The notes under the pieces: generated by a model
What the model was told of the DNA's origin: nothing
What the model saw: the letters and a program-made list of their open reading frames with translations, nothing else
The model's database searches: none
Part shown: positions 43,565 to 50,901 of the stretch, one piece after another
Position numbering within the stretch: position 1 is the first letter of the stretch
How the letters are laid out: every line of letters begins with the position of its first letter
Made by a program: the position numbers and the translations under genes
Assembly: GCA_018241995.1 (NCBI GenBank)
Contig: JAFECT010000006.1
Coordinates: forward strand, 186,001 to 250,000
DNA from: Pseudomonadota bacterium
Lineage (GTDB): Bacteria; Pseudomonadota; Alphaproteobacteria; Caulobacterales; Caulobacteraceae
Length of the DNA stretch: 64,000 nucleotides
Direction: 5' to 3'

Positions 43565-44397
43565 GCGTTCCCGCCGACGATCGCGGCCTGCTGCTCAGCG
43601 ACGGCCTGTTCGAGACCATCCTGTGGAGCGACGGGCGCCCGGTGCTGTTCGAGGCCCATGCCGAGCGGATGATCAGAGGCTGCGTAACGCTTGGCCTGCC
43701 TACGCCGGAGCCTGACGCCCTGCGTGCCGCCGCCGAAGAGGCCGTGGCGAGCATCGCCGCGCCCCGCATCGCGGTGCGCCTGACGTGGACCGCCGGCTCC
43801 GGCGGCCGGGGCCTGGACCGACCAGGGGAAGCGAAGCCGCGCCTGATCGCCTCGGCTGCGCCCGCGCCCAGGCCTCAGGGGTTCGCGACGCTGATCACCA
43901 GCACGGTGCGTCGCAACGAGGGCTCGCCCGCCTCGCGCCTGAAGACCCTGGCCTATCTCGACAATGTCCTGGCCCGACGAGAAGCGCGCGGGGCCGGCGC
44001 CGACGAGGCCCTGATGCTCAACCTGGCTGGAGAGGTCGCCTGCGCCGCGGCCGCCAATCTGTTCTGGTTCGAACGGCGCGATCTGACGGTTACGGCGCCG
44101 ACGCTGCACACCGACTTCATCTACGAGATATCGGAACTGGTCACCCCAGCGCTCAGCTGTGGCGCGCTGGACGGGGTCGTACGCTCGGAGATTCTGAGGC
44201 TGGCGCAGGCGACGGGGGTGAAGGTGCGCGAAGTCCGAGCGCTGCGCCCCGATCTTGATCGCGCTGTGGGTCTGTTCCTGACCAACAGCCTGATTGGCAT
44301 AAGGCCGGTCGCAAGGCTCGACGGAGCGCCGGTGACACCGTGCTCGGGCGTGGACGAACTGCAGATCGCCCTGTCGGATCAGCTCAGCGGGATCTGA
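43561..44397 (+). CDS. pabC: Aminotransferase class IV, probable aminodeoxychorismate lyase
   Basis: PabC is a PLP enzyme that releases pyruvate from aminodeoxychorismate to give p-aminobenzoate. The 278-aa fold-type IV protein has LLLSDGLFETILWSDG at the N-terminus, the PLP Lys K128 in SRLKTLAYLDNVLA, the Glu region DEALMLNLAGEVACAAAANLFW, and EVRALRPDLDRAVGLFLTNS. Assignment to PabC over a D-amino-acid or branched-chain transaminase rests on ATGA coupling to pabB. Its last 19 nt overlap the convergent TadE-like gene. Confidence 0.88.
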   Translation: MSVPADDRGLLLSDGLFETILWSDGRPVLFEAHAERMIRGCVTLGLPTPEPDALRAAAEEAVASIAAPRIAVRLTWTAGSGGRGLDRPGEAKPRLIASAAPAPRPQGFATLITSTVRRNEGSPASRLKTLAYLDNVLARREARGAGADEALMLNLAGEVACAAAANLFWFERRDLTVTAPTLHTDFIYEISELVTPALSCGALDGVVRSEILRLAQATGVKVREVRALRPDLDRAVGLFLTNSLIGIRPVARLDGAPVTPCSGVDELQIALSDQLSGI

Positions 44398-44915
44398 TCC
44401 ACCACCCGCGGGCGCAGATAGTAGGTCTGGGTGAAGGTGATCGGGCTCTTGAGGATGTAGTTGACCGGCGAGGTGTAGACGTAGCTCACCTCGGACATGA
44501 TCACCGACTGGCCGTTGGTGACCACATTGGCGGGCAGGGAGACGGTCGAGCCGACGCCGCGCGCGGACATGTTGCTGCCCTGGCTCCAGTCGACCTTGGC
44601 CACGCCCGTGCTGCTGACCGTCACGCTCGACAGGCGCTGCGACAGGGTCGTGGTCTGGAACGGCGACAGGATCAGCTTGCCGACCAGGAAGGTGTCGGTC
44701 AGGTCAGCGGTCTTCAGGCTGCGCGCCTGGGCGGTCAGGTCGCAGATGGCGGACGCCGTGTGCTCGACCCGGCGCTGGGCCATCAGCCCTTGCGACATCT
44801 CGGCCAGGCCCAGGTAGAAGGCGATCAGCACCGGCGCCAGCATGGCGAACTCGATGGCCGAGACGCCGCGGTGGTCGCGCCGCAGCCGTCTCAGGAATTT
44901 GATGAAGCCGCTCAT
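44379..44915 (-). CDS. TadE-like minor pseudopilin (second)
   Basis: This 178-aa TadE/TadG-like protein has a basic N-terminus, then the pseudopilin segment GVSAIEFAMLAPVLIAFYLG with the conserved Glu after the processing Gly, and one membrane span (residues about 20-42). The periplasmic part has YVYTSPVNYILKSPITFTQTYYLRPR at the end, typical of TadE-like proteins. It is coupled by ATGA to the preceding TadE-like gene and belongs to the Flp pilus locus. It overlaps pabC tail-to-tail by 19 nt. Confidence 0.88.
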   Translation of the reverse strand: MSGFIKFLRRLRRDHRGVSAIEFAMLAPVLIAFYLGLAEMSQGLMAQRRVEHTASAICDLTAQARSLKTADLTDTFLVGKLILSPFQTTTLSQRLSSVTVSSTGVAKVDWSQGSNMSARGVGSTVSLPANVVTNGQSVIMSEVSYVYTSPVNYILKSPITFTQTYYLRPRVVDQIPLS

Positions 44916-45466
44916 TGGTAGGGCTCATTGCGGAAGGTGGTGGTGGCGGTGAGCACCGCCTGGCCGTTGTTCAGCTTGTTCACGGCCTGGGCCAGGAACG
45001 GGGTGATCAGCTGCCAGCGGAAGTAGGCGCGCACCACCACGATGTCCTGCGGGCCGCCCGGAACGAACTTGAGGCTGGCGGTGCTGAACACCCCGCCCGA
45101 TACCGGATTGGGCGGATTGGCGGCGGCGAAGGAGGGATAGGTCTCCACGTCCACCGACAGGTCGGCGTTACAGGTCGACTGGATCCAGGCCATGTGGCTG
45201 CAGATCTTCGCCGCGAAAGCCGCCTGGGACGAACCGCCGGCGTTCTGGAGCTGGCCGGTGCGAATTTCACGCGAGGCCTGCACCATGGCGTCGTCCAGGG
45301 TCATGGAGATCATGAAGATGATCGCCAGTTCCATCAGGCAGAAGATCATGGTCACGAACGGGATGGCCAGCATGGCGAACTCGAGCGCCGTGGCGCCGCC
45401 GGTCTCCGCGACCAGGGCGTTCAGGCGTCCGAGGGCTTTCGCCCGCAAGGCTCCACGCGTCCGCAT
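44912..45466 (-). CDS. TadE-like minor pseudopilin (first)
   Basis: In this 184-aa TadE-family protein the N-terminus carries GGATALEFAMLAIPFVTMIF with the conserved Glu, followed by one membrane span and a periplasmic domain (MTLDDAMVQASREIRTGQLQ). TadE and TadF-like pseudopilins are processed by the prepilin peptidase and prime Flp pilus assembly. It is located 21 nt after the pilus N-terminal domain gene and coupled to the second TadE-like gene, forming a leftward operon divergent from the pilin genes. Confidence 0.9.
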   Translation of the reverse strand: MRTRGALRAKALGRLNALVAETGGATALEFAMLAIPFVTMIFCLMELAIIFMISMTLDDAMVQASREIRTGQLQNAGGSSQAAFAAKICSHMAWIQSTCNADLSVDVETYPSFAAANPPNPVSGGVFSTASLKFVPGGPQDIVVVRAYFRWQLITPFLAQAVNKLNNGQAVLTATTTFRNEPYQ

Positions 45467-45487
45467 GGGCTGGGTTTCCAGTTGGCC

Positions 45488-45979
45488 TTAGAGCATCGGC
45501 GTGGGCTGGGGCGCGCCGCGCGGAGCGGGCAGGGCGGGGCTGGGGACGGAGCCCGAGCCGGAGCCGCCCGAGGCGCCGCCGGCCGCACCCGCCGCGCCGC
45601 TCTTGCCGTTGCGCAGCGTCGGCGCGCAGAGGCCCGAGCAGGCCATCTCAGTGACCTGGGAGCCGCGATAGATCGAGACCTCGCCCTGGGTCGGGGCGGT
45701 GACCACCACGTCGCCTTGCCAGACGGTGCGGCCGATCTCGTCGAGCACCACCACCTCGCTGATCCCGTAGTTCCGGCCGGAGACATAGACTGTGCGCGCG
45801 TCGACCACCGTCACGTCGGCCACCGCGGGATTGCCCACGATCACCGAGCCGGCGGGACGTGACACCGACAGGCGCGCGACATGGTCGACAGCGACCGTCA
45901 GCGCAGGAGCGGCCACGGCGGGAAGGGCGGGGACCGCAAGGGCGAGCGCGAGGGCCGCGACAGGCAGGAAACGGCGCAT
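45488..45979 (-). CDS. Stand-alone pilus assembly N-terminal domain protein
   Basis: This 163-aa exported protein has a signal peptide (MRRFLPVAALALALAVPALP) and one T2SS/T3SS pilus N-terminal domain: VARLSVSRPAGSVIVGNPAV, DVTVVDARTVYVSGRNYG, and VVVLDEIGRTVWQGDVVV. This domain is also at the N-terminus of CpaC (NPAVAD is shared). A Gly/Ser/Pro-rich tail of about 45 residues ends the protein. It may cap or support the secretin. ATG 45979 is chosen for its GGAG Shine-Dalgarno and signal peptide. It leads the leftward pseudopilin operon. Confidence 0.88.
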   Translation of the reverse strand: MRRFLPVAALALALAVPALPAVAAPALTVAVDHVARLSVSRPAGSVIVGNPAVADVTVVDARTVYVSGRNYGISEVVVLDEIGRTVWQGDVVVTAPTQGEVSIYRGSQVTEMACSGLCAPTLRNGKSGAAGAAGGASGGSGSGSVPSPALPAPRGAPQPTPML

Positions 45980-46291
45980 GGGTCTCGGACTCCTGATGAA
46001 TCTGCGCTGGCGCGCGTGAGGCACCTTTGCGCGGAAAACTTAACGATCGTTGAAAAGAGGGGCGTGGGCTGTGCGCGAGAAGCCTAGCGTGTAGGTTTCG
46101 GGTGTGTGGTTAATGCAGATTTACTGTAAACTTCCGTAAACCAAAGAATATTATGCGGCGAATACCTAGATGTTCACTGCAAATTAACGAGGTCGGCGCA
46201 GGATGCTCTCGTGATCTGGGGTGAAGCGAGCAGTACAGGCTGAACCCCGCCTCAGGGAAAACCCTGTCTGCTTGTCCAAGGAGAAAGTCGC
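45980..46291. other. 312-nt divergent region between the pseudopilin operon and the pilin genes
   Basis: No gene is seen here. It holds TTAACGATCGTTGAA (46040-46054), a palindrome-containing CtrA-like sequence; a CtrA-like box (46110-46124); an A+T-rich stretch (46105-46190); and the first pilin leader starting at TTAAC (46184), whose 5' half (AGGATGCTC, TCTGGGG) is repeated before the second pilin. Both divergent promoters must lie here. Confidence 0.6.
46110..46124. promoter_or_regulatory. CtrA-box-like site upstream of the pilins
   Basis: TTAATGCAGATTTAC fits TTAA-N7-TTAA with one mismatch (TTAC). In Caulobacter the cell-cycle regulator CtrA activates pilA, and this site lies about 170 nt upstream of the first pilin ATG. 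Consensus matches this short occur by chance, so this is a candidate only. Confidence 0.4.
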
Positions 46292-46456
46292 ATGACCAAA
46301 TTCGTTTCCCGCCTGCTGAAGGATGAATCCGGCGCCACCGCCATCGAGTACGGCCTCATCGCCGCCCTCATCGCGGTCGTGATCATCGGCGCCCTGCAGG
46401 CGCTCGGCGGCAACCTGAAGACCAAGTTCACCTCGGTCTCTACTGCTCTCCAATAA
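46292..46456 (+). CDS. pilA: Flp/PilA-type major pilin 1
   Basis: This 54-aa Flp-type pilin has a short basic leader ending DESG, with predicted cleavage after G14 to give a mature N-terminus ATAIEYGLIAALIAVV. The conserved Glu/Tyr pair is characteristic of Flp pilins. The mature subunit of 40 aa is one hydrophobic helix and a short tail (LKTKFTSVSTALQ). AAGGAGAAAG lies 4-13 nt before the ATG. An excellent intrinsic terminator follows. It differs from the second pilin at 5 of 54 positions (2, 8, 10, 37, 43). Confidence 0.95.
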   Translation: MTKFVSRLLKDESGATAIEYGLIAALIAVVIIGALQALGGNLKTKFTSVSTALQ

Positions 46457-46478
46457 GAACAGCATCTCTCCAGCTGAA

Positions 46479-46510
46479 AGCCGTCCCGGGAGACCGGGAC
46501 GGCTTTTTTC
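46479..46510 (+). terminator. Intrinsic terminator after pilin 1
   Basis: AGCCGTCCCGG (46479-46489), loop GAGA, CCGGGACGGCT (46494-46504), then TTTTTC. This is a perfect 11-bp G+C-rich stem plus a T-run, so a canonical rho-independent terminator. It implies that the second pilin needs its own promoter or read-through. Confidence 0.92.
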
Positions 46511-46718
46511 TTTGTTTCGACGTCGAAAAAATCAGGAATGCTGAATTGGTGGGTAATATTACTTAACTGGAAACTGCGATTTTTTGGGAGAACGTGTTCG
46601 GCGTACACGAGGGTTTAACCACGGCCTGCGAGGATGCTCATGTTTTCTGGGGCGGACAGCAGAGCGGCGCGCCCCCGAGCCCCGGGTGAAACCCCGTCTG
46701 CTGGTTAGGAGAGAGACC

Positions 46719-46883
46719 ATGTCGAAGTTCGTCAGCCGGTTCCTGAGGGACGAGTCCGGCGCCACCGCCATCGAATACGGCCTGATCGCGGCGCTCATCG
46801 CCGTGGTGATCATCGGCGCGCTGCAGGTGCTCGGCGGCAACCTCAACACCAAGTTCACCTCGGTCTCGACCGCGCTTCAGTAA
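46719..46883 (+). CDS. Flp/PilA-type major pilin 2
   Basis: This 54-aa Flp pilin is 49/54 identical to pilin 1 and has the same DESG/ATAIEYG processing site. AGGAGAGAG precedes the ATG. It lies beyond a strong terminator and has its own leader, which repeats the TTAAC...AGGATGCTC...TCTGGGG pattern of the first gene, so the duplication included control DNA. It may be a second major subunit or an alternate pilin expressed at a different time. A G+C-rich hairpin follows. Confidence 0.93.
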   Translation: MSKFVSRFLRDESGATAIEYGLIAALIAVVIIGALQVLGGNLNTKFTSVSTALQ

Positions 46884-46914
46884 GCGATCGCGACACTGCT
46901 TGGACAAGCGGCGG

Positions 46915-46940
46915 GGCCGCGGCGGGAGACCGTCGCGGCC
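46915..46940 (+). terminator. G+C-rich hairpin after pilin 2
   Basis: GGCCGCGGCGG, loop GAGA, CCGTCGCGGCC forms an 11-bp stem with one mismatch. No T-run follows, so termination is likely but not certain. The GAGA loop is the same as in the first pilin terminator. Confidence 0.6.
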
Positions 46941-47042
46941 TTCTGCGCATTTGCGGTCCCGCCAAGCCGGGCAACGGTAAGTTTACGTCCTTGCGCCAGG
47001 GTGGCGGCCATTCAGGATCAGGTCCTCCGGTCGGCGAACTTC

Positions 47043-47558
47043 ATGCACACGATCACCGCCATCGCCCTTCTCGTCTTTCCGGCCCTGATGATCGCCTCGG
47101 CGATCAGCGACCTGACCACCATGACCATCCCCAACCGCATCACCGGGGCGCTGATCCTGGCCTTCTTCCCGGCGGCGATCATGGCCGGCCTCTCGCCGAG
47201 CGCGATCCTGGCCTGCGTCGGCGTGGGGGCGGCCTGCCTGGTCGGCGGGGCGGTGATGTTCGCCCTGCGCTGGATCGGCGGCGGGGACGCCAAGGTCATC
47301 GCCGGCGCCGGCCTGTGGCTGGGGGTCAGCGGCATCGGGCCGTTCCTGATGTGGACGGCGGTGGCCGGCGGCCTGTTCGGCCTGAGCCTGTTGTTCGCCC
47401 GCTCCTGGGCGCAACCTTATGTCGGCTACGGCCCGCGCTGGGTCGGGCGCCTGCTTGAGCCGAAAGGGGACATCCCCTACGGCGTCGCCATCGCCGTGGG
47501 CGCCCTGGCGGCCTTTCCGCAATGTGCGCTGATGCTCGGAAATACCGGGGTTTTCTAA
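47043..47558 (+). CDS. cpaA: Prepilin peptidase CpaA/TadV
   Basis: This 171-aa inner-membrane aspartic protease cleaves the Flp pilin leader. It has the A24 peptidase pattern: D23 in SAISDLTTMTIPN and D82 in WIGGGDAKV (the G-x-GD motif), with four to five membrane spans. ATG 47043 (MHTITAIALLVFPA) is chosen since it gives a typical start and length; GTG 47001 would add 14 residues. It is the first of the rightward cpa genes, 160 nt after pilin 2. Confidence 0.93.
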   Translation: MHTITAIALLVFPALMIASAISDLTTMTIPNRITGALILAFFPAAIMAGLSPSAILACVGVGAACLVGGAVMFALRWIGGGDAKVIAGAGLWLGVSGIGPFLMWTAVAGGLFGLSLLFARSWAQPYVGYGPRWVGRLLEPKGDIPYGVAIAVGALAAFPQCALMLGNTGVF

Positions 47559-47668
47559 CGAATCCGGCCGCTCCGCTTAGGCCGTCGTTAACACCTCTGG
47601 ACCACCCTTAAGACGTAGGTTCGCGGCCCGTTTGGCCTGGCCTTCGTGCAAGGGGAAGAGCCCGTCAC

Positions 47669-48643
47669 ATGAAGCCCGTTCGTATCATCGTCCTGGCCGT
47701 CGCCGCCCTGGCCGCCATTATGCTCGCCTTCCTGGTGCGCGGCATGCTCGGCCAAAAGCCCACCAGCCAGGCCGTCGCCGCCGTGCCGATCGCCAAGCCC
47801 AAGCCCGTCGCCCACGTGCTGGTGGCCAAGCGCGACCTGAAGATCGGCGAGCGTCTCGGCCCCGACGATCTCGACTGGCAGGACTGGCCGATCGAGGCGG
47901 TCAATCCGGCCTTCACCACCGATGGCTCGGTGGCGACGCCCGCACCGCCCCCGGCTCCGACGCCCGCGAAGACGGAAGAGAAGCCCGCCTCCAATTCAAA
48001 GACCAAGATCGGCAAGCTGGCCGGCGCCACGGGCGCCGACGCGGTCGCCAAGGTCACCCACACCGTCGCCATGCTCGGCGACACCGGCCCCAAGGGGCAG
48101 TTCGTCGGCGCGGTGGTGCGCGAGCCGTTCCTGAAGGGCGAGCCCATGGTGGCCCGCAAGGTGGTGCGCGCCGGCGACAGCGGGTATCTCGCCGTGGTCC
48201 TGCCCGCGGGCATGCGCGCCATGGCCGTGCCCGTGAAGGTCGAGACCGCCGCCGGCGGCTTCATCCTGCCGGGCGACCGGGTCGACGTGATCCTGTCCAA
48301 GCAGATCCAGCCCGAGAACGGCCGCAACAACCTGATCGTCACCTCGACGGTGCTGAAGAACATCAAGGTCCTGGCCATCGACCAGGTGTCCAAGGCCGAC
48401 AAGGACGAGACCACGGTGGTCGGCGCGACCGCCACCATGGAGGTTTCGGCCACCGACGCGGAGGTGCTGGCGCTGGCCAAGTCCTCCGGCGACCTGTCAC
48501 TCACCCTGCGCTCCTACGCCGACGTGAACGAGGCCTCCGGGCACACGGGCAAGCTGCCCCGCCTGGACCAGATGGCCCGTCAGTCGCGCGGCGTGCGCGT
48601 GTTCCGCAACGGCGAAGCCTCCGAGGTTCCGGTCCGGCCATGA
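47669..48643 (+). CDS. cpaB: Flp pilus assembly protein CpaB
   Basis: CpaB is an inner-membrane/periplasmic assembly factor that stabilises the secretin. The 324-aa protein has an N-terminal membrane anchor (IIVLAVAALAAIMLAFLVRG), an SAF domain (VLVAKRDLKIGERLGPDDLD ... VREPFLKGEPMVARKV) and the RcpC/CpaB C-terminal domain (VKVETAAGGFILPGDRVDVI). GGGGAAGAG lies before the ATG. A Pro/Ala/Lys-rich insertion (about 90-115) lies inside the SAF domain. It overlaps cpaC by 4 nt. Confidence 0.95.
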   Translation: MKPVRIIVLAVAALAAIMLAFLVRGMLGQKPTSQAVAAVPIAKPKPVAHVLVAKRDLKIGERLGPDDLDWQDWPIEAVNPAFTTDGSVATPAPPPAPTPAKTEEKPASNSKTKIGKLAGATGADAVAKVTHTVAMLGDTGPKGQFVGAVVREPFLKGEPMVARKVVRAGDSGYLAVVLPAGMRAMAVPVKVETAAGGFILPGDRVDVILSKQIQPENGRNNLIVTSTVLKNIKVLAIDQVSKADKDETTVVGATATMEVSATDAEVLALAKSSGDLSLTLRSYADVNEASGHTGKLPRLDQMARQSRGVRVFRNGEASEVPVRP

Positions 48644-50193
48644 GTTCCAAGCCCGCTCCCTTCCGCCGCCTGCTGGTCGCCGCCGTCGGCGCGCTCAGCC
48701 TCGCGGTCCCCGTTGTTCCGGCCTCGGCCCAGGACGCCACGACCGTGAAGGTCGAGCTCGGCGGCGCGAGCCCCGCCAGCCGGCCCCTCTCCCTGCCGCG
48801 CGGCAAGTCGGCCATCGTCGACCTGCCGGTGGACGTGCGCGACGTGGTGGTCTCCAACCCCGCCGTCGCCGATGCGGTGCTGCGCACCCAGCGCCGGGTC
48901 TATGTCATGGGCGTCGCCCCCGGCGAGACCGACGCGATCTTCTTCGACGCGGCCGGGCGGCAGATCCTCAGCCTGAACATCCGCGTCGACCAGCCGACTG
49001 GCGCGCTGGCGGACACCATCCACCGCATTGCGCCCGACGCCGACGTGCACATCGAGCCGATCGCCGACTCTTTGGCGCTGACCGGCACCGCCAACTCGCC
49101 GGCCCAGAGCGCCCAGATCCAGAAGATCGCCGAGCGCTTCGTGGCCAAGCCGGAGCAGGTGCTCAACATGCTGGCCGTGCGGGGTTCCGATCAGGTGGTC
49201 CTGAAGGTCCGCGTGGTCGAGATGCAGCGCAACATGATTAAGCAGCTCGGCTTCAATACCGCGGCCGTGCTGCACCAGATCGGTCAGCCACAGTTCCTGC
49301 TCGGCAATACGCCCAGCTTCGGCGTCAATGGCGGTCCGGTCGGCGGCTTCTCTTCCGGTTTCAGCCAGGACACCACGACCCAGCCTGTGCTGCCCTCGCA
49401 GAACGACTGCTCCACCCCCGGCGTCGTTATCACTCACAGCAATCCGGCCGCCTGCGTCGCCACCGGCCGCGCCGGCGCCACCGGGCTGAACAAGGGCATC
49501 GCCACGGTCCAGGCGTTCGAGCGCGCCGGCCTCGTGCGCACCCTGGCCGAGCCCAACCTGACCGTCGTTTCCGGCGAGAACGGCAAGTTCCTGGCCGGCG
49601 GCGAATTCCCCGTGCCCACTGGCATGGACCAGAACGGCAACGTGACGGTGCAGTTCAAGCCCTTCGGCGTGGCGTTGGGCTACACCCCCGTCGTCCTGTC
49701 CGACGGCCGCATTTCGCTGAAGCTTTCGACCGAGGTGTCGGAGCTGACCACCGACGGGGCGCTCAAGTTCAACAACAGCCTGACCATCCCGGCCCTGTCG
49801 GTGCGCCGCGCCGAGACCACGGTGGAGCTGCCTTCGGGCGGCGCCCTGATGATCGCGGGCCTGCTCAAGGAAGAGACCAAGCAGAACATCGACGGCCTGC
49901 CCGGCATGACCGAACTGCCGGTGCTGGGCGCCCTGTTCCGCTCGCGCGACTACCTGGCCGGCGAGACCGAGCTGGTGATCATCATCGAGGCCTACACGGT
50001 CAAGCCGACGACGCCGGACAAGCTGCAGACCCCGGTCGACGGCCTGCAGATCGCCAGCGACATGGAGACCATCTTCATGGGCCGGCTCAACAAGACCTAC
50101 GGCGCCTCCAAGGCGCCGGAGAAGCGCGGCCAGGCCGCGCCCGCCGGTCCCCCGCCCGCGTGGCAGGGTCCCGTCGGCTATGTGATCGATTGA
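48640..50193 (+). CDS. cpaC: Flp pilus secretin CpaC
   Basis: CpaC forms the outer-membrane channel of the Flp pilus. The 517-aa protein has a signal peptide (LLVAAVGALSLAVPVVPASA), a pilus N-terminal domain (PLSLPRGKSAIVDLPVDVRD, VVVSNPAVADAV), a BON-like domain (residues about 120-180), and the secretin core with VLKVRVVEMQRNMIKQLGF and ALMIAGLLKEETKQNIDGLPG. ATG 48640 overlaps the cpaB stop; the frame upstream is a shadow of cpaB. The 3' end has a Pro/Ala-rich tail. Confidence 0.96.
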   Translation: MSSKPAPFRRLLVAAVGALSLAVPVVPASAQDATTVKVELGGASPASRPLSLPRGKSAIVDLPVDVRDVVVSNPAVADAVLRTQRRVYVMGVAPGETDAIFFDAAGRQILSLNIRVDQPTGALADTIHRIAPDADVHIEPIADSLALTGTANSPAQSAQIQKIAERFVAKPEQVLNMLAVRGSDQVVLKVRVVEMQRNMIKQLGFNTAAVLHQIGQPQFLLGNTPSFGVNGGPVGGFSSGFSQDTTTQPVLPSQNDCSTPGVVITHSNPAACVATGRAGATGLNKGIATVQAFERAGLVRTLAEPNLTVVSGENGKFLAGGEFPVPTGMDQNGNVTVQFKPFGVALGYTPVVLSDGRISLKLSTEVSELTTDGALKFNNSLTIPALSVRRAETTVELPSGGALMIAGLLKEETKQNIDGLPGMTELPVLGALFRSRDYLAGETELVIIIEAYTVKPTTPDKLQTPVDGLQIASDMETIFMGRLNKTYGASKAPEKRGQAAPAGPPPAWQGPVGYVID

Positions 50194-50204
50194 GGATGGC
50201 GACG

Positions 50205-50882
50205 ATGACGATCCGCAAGCTGCTGCCTCTCGCCCTGGTTTCCGCCTCGCTGACGGTTTCGGCCTGCGCCACCGGCGCGGGCGGCGGCGCCCCGGCCCCG
50301 ATCACGCCGACCGAACGCTATACGCTCAAGGCCGAGAAGGCCCTGGAGCAGGTCGCCTTCGCCCCGCACGCTGAGGGTCTCTCCGACGGCCAGCGCGCCG
50401 CGCTCGGCCGCTTCTACCAGAACTGGAGCGAGGCCCAGGGCGGCGACATCTCGATCAGCGCGCCCGCCGACGGCGGCGAACCGGCCAATCGCGTCGCCTG
50501 GGCGGCCAAGGCCCAGCTGCAGCAGCTGGGCGTGGCGCCCGGCGCGGTGCACGTGGACGCCTACCGCGCCGACAAGGCCGGTGCGCCGGTGTTGATCGCC
50601 TACGACACCTACAAGGCGGTGGTCCCGGAATGTAACCGCTCCTGGACCAACCTCGCCGCCACGCGAAAGAACGACGGCCAGCAGAACTTCGGCTGCGCCC
50701 TGACCGCCAACCTGGCCGCCCAGATCGCCAACCCGCGCGACATCAAGGCGCCTCAGGCCATGACCCCGGCTGACGCCGGGCGTCGCGCCGAGGTGCTGGA
50801 GAAGTATCGCAAGGGTGAACCGACCGCAGCGAAGGCCGATGAGCAGGCGGGCGGCAAGGTCGCCACCTCGGTGCAGAACTGA
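50205..50882 (+). CDS. cpaD: Pilus assembly lipoprotein CpaD
   Basis: This 225-aa lipoprotein has an N-terminal signal and lipobox LTVSAC (Cys near residue 20). The mature protein matches the CpaD family: RYTLKAEKALEQVAFAPHAE, GRFYQNWSEAQGGDISISAP, CNRSWTNLAATRKNDGQQNFGCALTANLA. CpaD helps localise the secretin at the outer membrane. ATG 50205 is preferred for Shine-Dalgarno spacing (AGGA upstream); ATG 50196 is nearly on the cpaC stop. It lies between cpaC and cpaE. Confidence 0.94.
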   Translation: MTIRKLLPLALVSASLTVSACATGAGGGAPAPITPTERYTLKAEKALEQVAFAPHAEGLSDGQRAALGRFYQNWSEAQGGDISISAPADGGEPANRVAWAAKAQLQQLGVAPGAVHVDAYRADKAGAPVLIAYDTYKAVVPECNRSWTNLAATRKNDGQQNFGCALTANLAAQIANPRDIKAPQAMTPADAGRRAEVLEKYRKGEPTAAKADEQAGGKVATSVQN

Positions 50883-50901
50883 TCGGGGCGCGCGGACCGG
50901 A

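Noticed and set aside
46515-46528. Perfect palindrome TTTCGACGTCGAAA after the pilin 1 terminator
   Set aside because: Symmetric, but with no partner site and directly behind a terminator; no regulator can be suggested, so it is not listed as an operator.
47001-47042. GTG start for CpaA
   Set aside because: It adds 14 residues not typical of prepilin peptidases; ATG 47043 starts the first membrane helix. Not fully excluded.
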